Part shown: positions 1-5,106 of the stretch, one piece after another
Layout: the number at the start of each line of letters is the position of its first letter
Numbering within the stretch: the first letter of the stretch is position 1
Assembly: GCA_001940755.1 (NCBI GenBank)
Contig: MEHH01000120.1
Coordinates: 1-7,803 of the forward strand
Reading direction: 5' to 3'
Length of the DNA: 7,803 nt
Source: Candidatus Heimdallarchaeota archaeon AB_125
GTDB lineage: Archaea > Asgardarchaeota > Heimdallarchaeia > Heimdallarchaeales > Heimdallarchaeaceae
Translations under genes and position numbers: made by a program
Notes under the pieces: generated by a model
Seen by the model: the letters and a program-made list of their open reading frames with translations, nothing else
Databases searched by the model: none
Told to the model about the DNA's origin: nothing

Positions 1-2
1 TT

Positions 3-716
3 TCATTAATGTGTGACAAACTAGATATAATAAGAAATAAACCAATAAAAAGTTGGAAAGATAAGAGACACACTTATTCTTTATTTACTGAATTCTTCCC
101 TGAAATGGACTTTGAGGGAATTTATGAAGAGGAGAGCATGAAATTTCTTGTAGAGTATTATCTTCAGAGTTTAGGTCCTGCTACTGAAACGGATATCTTT
201 TGGTGGACAGGTTTCAATAAAACTCAAACTAGAAAAATCCTTCTAGAATTAGAGAATAAAATTGAGAGGATTCAAATAAAAGGGATAGAAAAGGAGTTTC
301 TAATCTTCTCTGAAGATTTGAAAAATCTCAAACAGTTACAACAAGAAGAAGAGAACATAGTCAACCTCCTATCAGATTTAGATCCTTATCTTATGGGTCA
401 TAAAGATAGGGAGAGACTTGTAGAAGAGGAACATTACAATCATCTCTTTGACAGATCAGGGAATGCTACTTCTTCTATTCTACTGAACGGGAAAGTTATA
501 GGAATTTGGGATTTTGTAAGTAGTAAAGAATCAAAAATAAAGATATTCTTTCTAGAAAAACCAGAAGCTTCTGTTAAACAACAAGTGATAGAAGAAGTGA
601 AAAAGGCAGGTTTATTCATTTTTGACCAAGAGATTACAATAATAGAATGTAAGGAAATGGAACCTTTGAAAAGTAGAACACCTGGAGAAATGTTAACTCC
701 ATTAAAACATTGTTGA
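3..716 (+). CDS. AlkZ/AlkX-like (HTH_42, YcaQ family) winged-helix protein, 5'-truncated
   Basis: This is the C-terminal part of a protein of the HTH_42 family, which includes the bacterial DNA glycosylases AlkZ and AlkX (YcaQ) that remove damaged bases or open interstrand cross-links. Family hallmarks are clear. Counting from the ATG at position 9, there is LGPATETDIFWWTG at about residues 55-68 (winged helix), DLDPYLMGHKDRERL at about 123-137, and FDRSGNAT followed by an LNGKVIGIW strand at about 147-167. Full-length members have roughly 350-400 residues, and these motifs normally lie in the second half. The frame stays open upstream of the ATG to the window edge, so that ATG is probably internal and about 150 residues are missing. 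The catalytic Q-x-Q/Q-x-D motif of characterised members sits in the missing part, so glycosylase activity cannot be judged. It is expected to be cytosolic and to bind DNA. Family assignment is strong; the substrate is unknown. Confidence 0.85.
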   Translation, partial: SLMCDKLDIIRNKPIKSWKDKRHTYSLFTEFFPEMDFEGIYEEESMKFLVEYYLQSLGPATETDIFWWTGFNKTQTRKILLELENKIERIQIKGIEKEFLIFSEDLKNLKQLQQEEENIVNLLSDLDPYLMGHKDRERLVEEEHYNHLFDRSGNATSSILLNGKVIGIWDFVSSKESKIKIFFLEKPEASVKQQVIEEVKKAGLFIFDQEITIIECKEMEPLKSRTPGEMLTPLKHC

Positions 717-823
717 AGAAGGAAGAGGAGCTTTACTTAAACAACCTTACAGATAGTAAACGAAAAGAATTCACTTAAATTCATTTATTTTGAAATTCTG
801 AGTTCTGCTTTTCTCGAACTGAA

Positions 824-856
824 TTGTTAAATATTACTTTTTCTATATATAATATT
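824..856 (+). promoter_or_regulatory. TATA-box promoter region of the exported-protein gene
   Basis: The 166-bp gap after the glycosylase-like gene holds a very AT-rich block with two archaeal TATA-like elements. One is TTAAATATTA at about 827-836 and the other is TATATATAA at 844-852. With the usual ~25-bp distance to the start site, the first gives a leader of about 25 nt containing the Shine-Dalgarno site, and the second an almost leaderless mRNA. The first fits better with the ribosome binding site present at 869-874. The rest of the gap (717-823) shows no gene; a short T-rich run near 780-790 could end the upstream transcript. Confidence 0.5.
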
Positions 857-868
857 AGACCATCTAAA

Positions 869-874
869 GAGGTG
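869..874 (+). promoter_or_regulatory. Shine-Dalgarno site GAGGTG
   Basis: GAGGTG lies 8 nt before the ATG at 883 and is complementary to the CACCTC of the archaeal 16S rRNA 3' end. It fixes the start of the exported-protein gene, whose first residues are a signal peptide. Confidence 0.65.
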
Positions 875-882
875 CACAATAA

Positions 883-1839
883 ATGAAAAAAGAACTAACA
901 ATTTTCCTAGCAGGTTTATCCTTGCTAATGATTCTTTCTTCTGCTCCATTTACTACAGCTGTTTCTCCTTTTGTTGAGGTAGAAGTTGGAGATTCTTTTA
1001 ATTATGTAATTTCCAAAGTTTATTTCTATTTAGAAGAGAACAATGTAGTTACAGCTGAAGAAACAGGGGTAGGGATTGTTAACGGTACAATTAATGTAGA
1101 AGTCGATGCAATTTTTGATTCATCAGAAGTGTTTTACTTTGGACTTCCATACGAAACTACGATTTTCAATGTTACAGAAACTATTGGAGACAGGAGTGTC
1201 CAAGCTCAAACTCCCTTGGATATGTGGTATGGTATGTTTTTGTCTATAGAAGGGCTATATGCTATGCTAGTTGATGGATTTAATCCGTATGATCCTCCAG
1301 ACATAACTATTGAAATACCTGATACTTCAAGCTATGATTTCATCAAAGGATTGCCAGTATTTGCCAATTCCAACACAACATTCTATGAAGAACTAGAAGC
1401 TGATTTGAATGGCGTTACTAGCTTAAACCTAGCATTAGACGATTCGAATCATAATAATCCTATCATAAATCCAGGTGTCCTTGGCAGAATTACAGAGGTT
1501 TCATATATAGGCGGAATCTTCAAGCTAAATGTTACAAACCAAGGATACTTTGATGATGGAACAGTCTCAACTAATGTTGATTATGATTGGAGTGTTCAAG
1601 GGATTTCAAACTACTATGTAGAAATTGATACAAATAACGGATTAGTAAATGAGATGTTTTATGGAATAAATGTTAAGACAATTGTTGATGGATACAAAAC
1701 AGTAGTAGATATGAAGATAGGTATAGAGAAATCTGATACTGGAAATACTTGGACTTTAGGTATTTCATTCATTGAACCATTACTAGCAGTACTAGGGTTA
1801 ACAACTTTTTGGATCATTACTAGAAAGATGAAAAAGTAA
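883..1839 (+). CDS. Exported, C-terminally membrane-anchored surface protein of unknown function
   Basis: I do not recognise a named family. The 318-residue protein has a typical signal peptide: MKK, then a hydrophobic core at about residues 5-20, with likely cleavage near TTAVSP around 25-28. The mature part begins FVEVEVGDSFNY, an opening often seen, from memory, in exported proteins of Asgard archaea. It is acidic and predicted to be mostly beta strands, with N-X-S/T sequons at N67, N96, N164 and N216. One transmembrane helix at about 294-313 is followed by the basic tail RKMKK, so the body should face outside with a short cytoplasmic end. There are no cysteines and no catalytic motif. It has its own promoter and Shine-Dalgarno site and is followed by a T-rich tract, so it is probably monocistronic. 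A structural or binding surface role is plausible but unproven. Confidence 0.8.
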   Translation: MKKELTIFLAGLSLLMILSSAPFTTAVSPFVEVEVGDSFNYVISKVYFYLEENNVVTAEETGVGIVNGTINVEVDAIFDSSEVFYFGLPYETTIFNVTETIGDRSVQAQTPLDMWYGMFLSIEGLYAMLVDGFNPYDPPDITIEIPDTSSYDFIKGLPVFANSNTTFYEELEADLNGVTSLNLALDDSNHNNPIINPGVLGRITEVSYIGGIFKLNVTNQGYFDDGTVSTNVDYDWSVQGISNYYVEIDTNNGLVNEMFYGINVKTIVDGYKTVVDMKIGIEKSDTGNTWTLGISFIEPLLAVLGLTTFWIITRKMKK

Positions 1840-1859
1840 TCTTTTTCTCTTCTTTTTTT
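1840..1859 (+). terminator. T-rich transcription terminator
   Basis: Right after the TAA at 1837-1839 comes a pyrimidine run dominated by T, including stretches of five and seven T, with no stem-loop. This is the usual form of intrinsic termination in archaea and separates the exported-protein gene from the beta-helix gene. Confidence 0.6.
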
Positions 1860-1870
1860 GCTTCTCAGAG

Positions 1871-1900
1871 ATATACTTATTAATCAAAATATATACTTAT
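1871..1900 (+). promoter_or_regulatory. Promoter of the beta-helix gene with a 10-bp direct repeat
   Basis: ATATACTTAT occurs twice without mismatch, at 1871-1880 and 1891-1900, 20 bp apart. Each copy is TATA-like. A start site about 25 bp past the first copy falls on the ATG at 1902; past the second copy it falls near the in-frame ATG at 1914. No Shine-Dalgarno site precedes either ATG, so a leaderless mRNA is likely and either codon could be used. Confidence 0.45.
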
Positions 1901-1901
1901 A

Positions 1902-3089
1902 ATGAGATTATATATGAGAACTAAAAATCTCTTTGTAAACCGTTATTTCTGGGTGTTTCTTATTAGTTCTATTGTTATTGTTTCAGTATTTACACCTATT
2001 GGCATAATCTTAAGGAAAAGGAAAACTCCAATTATAATTAAATCAAATGAAGATTTTCTCAAGTATGATCTTCCTGGAACAGGAACTGAGATAGATCCAT
2101 ATCGAATAGAAAATAGAAGGATGATCATAAATGATTTTGTTGCTATAATGATATCCAACATCTCAAAGTTCGTACTCATCCAAAATAACCAAATAAATTC
2201 CAAATCGAATGAAAGAGGAATAGTTCTTGGAGTTAGTATTCCAGGTTTAATTGAAATTAGAAATAATATATTCGAAAATTGTTTAGAAGCAATACACTGT
2301 ATTCGCACATATGAATGTGTAATAAAAAATAATATATTCAAAAATGGGAAATATGGAATAGGTGCATTTAGCTTTAATTATGCAAATGATCATCTAAATT
2401 TCTTAATACAGAATAACACCTTTATCAATATAGAAAATGAGGAAATTGGACTTCTAGGTGCGGTAGGAACGATTATTAAAGATAACACCTGCAGTTTCAA
2501 TACTAGTGAAATGCAAGAATATGACAAAGCATATGAAAGACCAGTTGGATTTCTGATATACAACTTAAATGGAACAGTAATAAGAAATAATACTTTAGCA
2601 TATAAAGGAATTGAGCTGATTGATTCAGATCCTATGAACTATCATTCAGCTGAAGTGGTTAGCAATATCGTCAGAGGAAAAGAAGTGGGTTATTTTCTAA
2701 ACTTAAACGGTTCTAATTTTGATGAAAATCTCTATAGTCAACTATTTCTGATCAATTGTACTAATATTCTAGTTAAAAATCAAACTTCCAATTTTACTGG
2801 AATAGGCGTTTGCATGGTTAACTGCTCAAATAGTGCTATTCAGGATAGTGATTTTAGGTATAATGGTTATGCTGGCATATACATTTCCGAATCAAATTTT
2901 ATAACAGTTAACAATAATTACTTTGACTCAAATTATAGAGGATTAAGAACATTGAACTCATTTAACATAACTGTTTCAAATAATTCTTTCAACAATGGAA
3001 GATATGGTTGTGAGTTTGTTAATTCAACTTATATATTATTGATTAATACTTTCTCCGGAAATGAAGTAGATATACGCGATGTTGATTAA
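1902..3089 (+). CDS. Membrane-anchored right-handed parallel beta-helix (NosD/PbH1-like) protein
   Basis: The 395-residue protein has one N-terminal hydrophobic segment at about residues 16-37, flanked by basic residues (the RKRK after it), so it is either a signal anchor or an uncleaved export signal. Next comes the entry motif GTGTEIDPYRIE at 59-70, typical of NosD-like/periplasmic copper-binding-type beta-helices. The rest is a ladder of ~22-residue coils marked by NNxF turns: NNIF near 121 and 143, NNTF 171, NNYF 338, NNSF 360. A conserved linker, RGKEVGYF, and then LINCTNILVKN at about 283-293 match the NosD/CASH pattern. At least a dozen N-X-S/T sequons support a location outside the cell. 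Such folds bind or cleave carbohydrates or act as surface scaffolds; no catalytic residues can be assigned. The protein ends in its last coil, with no C-terminal anchor. M5 at 1914 is an alternative start. Confidence 0.85.
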   Translation: MRLYMRTKNLFVNRYFWVFLISSIVIVSVFTPIGIILRKRKTPIIIKSNEDFLKYDLPGTGTEIDPYRIENRRMIINDFVAIMISNISKFVLIQNNQINSKSNERGIVLGVSIPGLIEIRNNIFENCLEAIHCIRTYECVIKNNIFKNGKYGIGAFSFNYANDHLNFLIQNNTFINIENEEIGLLGAVGTIIKDNTCSFNTSEMQEYDKAYERPVGFLIYNLNGTVIRNNTLAYKGIELIDSDPMNYHSAEVVSNIVRGKEVGYFLNLNGSNFDENLYSQLFLINCTNILVKNQTSNFTGIGVCMVNCSNSAIQDSDFRYNGYAGIYISESNFITVNNNYFDSNYRGLRTLNSFNITVSNNSFNNGRYGCEFVNSTYILLINTFSGNEVDIRDVD

Positions 3090-3110
3090 AAGAAATGCAC
3101 TTAAAACAAA

Positions 3111-3584
3111 TTACATTAATTTTTGATTTATTGTTTTGTATAGTTTAGGAACACAATTAACAAGAGCTTCCTTGTTGAGTTTTCCTTCTTGTTCAAATCT
3201 ACTAAGCAGATTTGCTAACATCTTATAGTATGGAATTGGATTAACATCTAAAGGAATTAAGATTCCTAAAGAAGCAAAGGTTTCTTTTTTGTGATTGTTC
3301 TTTTCAAAACAAGGAATTAAACGAGTAACAGTGACAGCATTGAGATCACCTATTCGAGTAATTAACATGTCTCCATCTTGACATGCCATAGGTATAGTTT
3401 TTAGACATAAATCATGGTCTATCTGTTCACTTATTTTTACTTCAGGATAGAAATACAAGAGTTCATTACCAAAATCAGTTATACCTGTTAAAAAAACAGC
3501 TCTAGCAAGATAATCTTGACAGCCATTATTGGTATTCTTCATTTGAACCCCTTTGGTTTGTAGATTTACTTGTATTAAAAACAT
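3111..3584 (-). CDS. Small longin-like domain candidate protein
   Basis: I do not recognise this 157-residue protein by sequence. It has no signal peptide or membrane helix and should be cytosolic. Reading hydrophobic patterns gives this order: strand 27-36 (ARAVFLTGIT), strand 41-46 (ELLYFY), helix about 50-67, strand 72-78, strand 82-91, strand 104-112, helix 116-133, helix 137-155. That beta2-alpha-beta3-alpha-alpha order is the longin topology, found in SNAREs, DENN and NPRL2/CCZ1-type trafficking regulators and in Asgard signature proteins. The LLYFYPE segment resembles the strand-2 LYxYP of DENN/CCZ1 longins. This is inference from pattern only. Five cysteines (22, 60, 68, 92, 144) form no obvious metal site. 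M15 (ATG at 3542) is an alternative start, preceded by a purine-rich AAAGGGG. It is convergent with the beta-helix gene (21-bp gap) and divergent from the hydrolase, so it is transcribed alone. Confidence 0.7.
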   Translation of the reverse strand: MFLIQVNLQTKGVQMKNTNNGCQDYLARAVFLTGITDFGNELLYFYPEVKISEQIDHDLCLKTIPMACQDGDMLITRIGDLNAVTVTRLIPCFEKNNHKKETFASLGILIPLDVNPIPYYKMLANLLSRFEQEGKLNKEALVNCVPKLYKTINQKLM

Positions 3585-3667
3585 TACCCCGTGTATCTAG
3601 TGTCAACAAAATACATAATTCTCTTTTTCAAGAAGATTTTAAAACAGGATTATCTATAATCATATTT
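3585..3667. promoter_or_regulatory. Divergent promoter region between the longin-like and hydrolase genes
   Basis: These 83 bp must hold both promoters. On the plus strand TTTTAAAA at 3637-3644 lies about 25 bp before the ATG at 3668, which predicts a leaderless hydrolase mRNA; no Shine-Dalgarno site is seen. On the minus strand the best TATA-like stretch is at about 3606-3619, again placing the start site close to the longin-like gene's first ATG at 3584. The minus-strand element is weak. Confidence 0.45.
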
Positions 3668-4438
3668 ATGCCATTTACAGAGAATGAAGGTGTAAAGATA
3701 CATTATAAAATTGAAGGAGAAGGAATACCGCTAGTACTGCTTTACGGTTTTATGGACACATTAGATGAATGGTATGAACTAGGATATGTTGAATCATTAC
3801 TAGACAATTATATGCTTATTATAATTGATTTACGAGGACATGGATTAAGTGATAAACCTCATAATTCTGATCTTTATTCTATGAAGCACTTAACATCAGA
3901 TATTATTGCAGTACTTGATGATTTAGAAATAGAAAAAACCTACTTCTGGGGATATTCAATGGGAGGTCATATTGGTTTTGGATTAACTCAATATTATCCT
4001 GAAAGGTTCAGTGCTTATATTCTCGGTGGAATTAGTCCTCAACCTTTTGATGAGGAAATCATAAAAAAAGGAGATGGATTACGAGATATTCTAAAAGGTG
4101 GTTCTGAAAGGTTTTTAGAATATATAGAATCAGGAGGAACAGAAATCACTGATGAAGTAATAGAAGCAATAAGTAAATTTGATTTTAAAGCATTACTCGC
4201 CTTCTGGAGTGCAGATTTAATCCCAGAAAAAGAAGGATATTATAGGAAGGTTAAAGCTCCAATCATGATGTATGTTGGAGAAGAAGACGGTTGGGGTCAT
4301 TATCCTAGAAATTTGGAATTCGTTAAGGAAGCGAAAAATGTAACACTTTATTCATTTCCTGAAGTAGGTCATGAACTTCATTATAATGGTGATATGGTAA
4401 TACCTTCCGTTATTGAATTTCTCAAAAATATTAAATAG
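3668..4438 (+). CDS. Alpha/beta hydrolase (hydrolase_1/abhydrolase_6 type)
   Basis: This is a soluble 256-residue alpha/beta-fold hydrolase of normal length for the family, with no signal peptide. The catalytic triad can be read directly: the nucleophile elbow GYSMGG puts Ser at 97, VGEEDGW puts Asp at 207, and EVGHELHY puts His at 235. IDLRGHGLSDKP at about 53-64 is the conserved strand-4 loop. The oxyanion-hole region reads LLYGFMD (24-30), where most relatives have HGF or HGW, so the usual His is Tyr26. A small helical cap lies at about 125-195. Relatives are esterases, lipases, epoxide hydrolases and C-C hydrolases, and the substrate cannot be told from sequence. It is probably transcribed alone from a leaderless promoter. 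It is 59 bp upstream of the PadR operon, with a promoter in between, so a functional link to the exporter is not established. Confidence 0.88.
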   Translation: MPFTENEGVKIHYKIEGEGIPLVLLYGFMDTLDEWYELGYVESLLDNYMLIIIDLRGHGLSDKPHNSDLYSMKHLTSDIIAVLDDLEIEKTYFWGYSMGGHIGFGLTQYYPERFSAYILGGISPQPFDEEIIKKGDGLRDILKGGSERFLEYIESGGTEITDEVIEAISKFDFKALLAFWSADLIPEKEGYYRKVKAPIMMYVGEEDGWGHYPRNLEFVKEAKNVTLYSFPEVGHELHYNGDMVIPSVIEFLKNIK

Positions 4439-4439
4439 A

Positions 4440-4488
4440 CAGAATTCGAGACAAATATATACAGAATATCAATTTTCTCACCCAGAAT
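4440..4488 (+). repeat. Three CAGAAT direct repeats at two-helical-turn spacing upstream of padR
   Basis: CAGAAT occurs at 4440-4445, 4462-4467 and 4483-4488, i.e. 22 and 21 bp apart, which puts all three on the same face of the DNA. The third lies within an 11-bp palindrome with 5-bp arms, CAGAA-T-TTCTG (4483-4493). They fill the gap between the hydrolase stop codon and the padR promoter, so they are candidate regulator binding sites. Confidence 0.4.
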
Positions 4489-4497
4489 TTCTGTTAT

Positions 4498-5082
4498 ATG
4501 ACAATTTTTATATATAACACGAATTTCATATTGCTCGTGAATCCTATAATACCACCTACTAAGATTCTTGATTCACTTCTATTGATGCAAATTGCGCTAA
4601 AGGGACCTTCACATGGGTATGCTTTAGCAACCTGCATAGAAGAGAAATTTGAATGGAAACCAAGTCAAACTGCAATCTATAATGCACTTAAATCTATGGA
4701 GAGCGATGGATTGGTTACTTCTGAAGAGAGAATTGAAAGTGGAAGAGTACAAAAAATCTACTCAATTACTAAAAATGGAAAAAAGCAATCTGAAGAAACT
4801 CATCAGCATATGAAAATGCATATGATGAAGAGCTTTACTAGATTTTTCTCATTTATGCAAATGGTTGGTAATATAGAAAGTTCTGATGAATCTAAAGCAT
4901 TTCAACAGAGAATGCATGATTCTCTTGAAAACATGAGGAACATATCTTTTATAGCATTACTTCTCTTGAAAGAGGTTCCAAAAGAAACAGAAAAGGTCAT
5001 AGAGGAGTTTCTCTTATCACTAAAGGAAATCGCTGAAAAAAATAAGATCGATTTACCAAAAGAAGGAGTTTTGGATAAATAA
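4498..5082 (+). CDS. PadR-family winged-helix transcriptional regulator
   Basis: The PadR winged helix is clear. Numbered from the ATG at 4498, LLLMQIALKGPSHGYALATCIEE (about 27-49) holds the family's GPxHGY motif. The recognition helix follows at 55-70 (PSQTAIYNALKSMESDGLV), then the wing with RVQKIYSITKNGKK at 83-96. A helical C-terminal part (about 100-183) should form the dimer. The 4498 start adds ~13 residues overlapping a strong TATA box; the GTG at 4537 (residue 14), exactly 25 bp past that box, fits PadR N-termini better and gives 181 residues. Residues 102-122 are unusually rich in His and Met (H102, H104, M105, M107, H108, M109, M110, M120, M122). It lies 24 bp before the ABC genes, so it probably represses that operon and itself, as LmrR does for LmrCD, with the exporter's substrate as a possible inducer. 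Confidence 0.9.
   Translation: MTIFIYNTNFILLVNPIIPPTKILDSLLLMQIALKGPSHGYALATCIEEKFEWKPSQTAIYNALKSMESDGLVTSEERIESGRVQKIYSITKNGKKQSEETHQHMKMHMMKSFTRFFSFMQMVGNIESSDESKAFQQRMHDSLENMRNISFIALLLLKEVPKETEKVIEEFLLSLKEIAEKNKIDLPKEGVLDK
4507..4517 (+). promoter_or_regulatory. TATA box of the padR-ABC operon
   Basis: TTTATATATAA is close to an ideal archaeal TATA box. Its centre, about 4512, is 25 bp upstream of an in-frame GTG at 4537, which predicts a leaderless transcript starting at that GTG. A weaker TATA-like stretch (AAATATATA, about 4453-4461) could serve the ATG at 4498 instead. Confidence 0.55.
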
Positions 5083-5091
5083 CTTAGATTT

Positions 5092-5097
5092 AAGGAG
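5092..5097 (+). promoter_or_regulatory. Shine-Dalgarno site AAGGAG
   Basis: AAGGAG lies 9 nt before the ATG at 5107 and sets the start of the first ABC gene. The upstream padR gene lacks such a site, as expected if the first gene of the operon is leaderless and the internal genes depend on ribosome binding sites. Confidence 0.7.
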
Positions 5098-5106
5098 CAA
5101 AAAATT

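Noticed and set aside
717..882. Small RNA or tRNA gene in the 166-bp gap.
   Set aside because: No cloverleaf or strong stem-loop was seen; the region is explained by a promoter and possible T-rich termination.
1943..2341. 132-codon open frame on the minus strand.
   Set aside because: It lies wholly inside the beta-helix gene, and its translation has no recognisable domain or ribosome binding signal. The plus-strand frame shows clear family motifs.
2259..2345. Direct repeat of AAATAATATATTC (2261-2273 and 2327-2339), considered as a DNA repeat element.
   Set aside because: The 66-bp spacing equals 22 codons, one beta-helix coil, and both copies encode the NNIF turn, so it reflects protein repeat structure.
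4518..4539. CACGA/TCGTG inverted repeat as a firm PadR operator feature.
   Set aside because: The arms are only 5 bp and do not resemble a clear PadR ATGT-ACAT site, so it is mentioned only as a possibility with the padR start.
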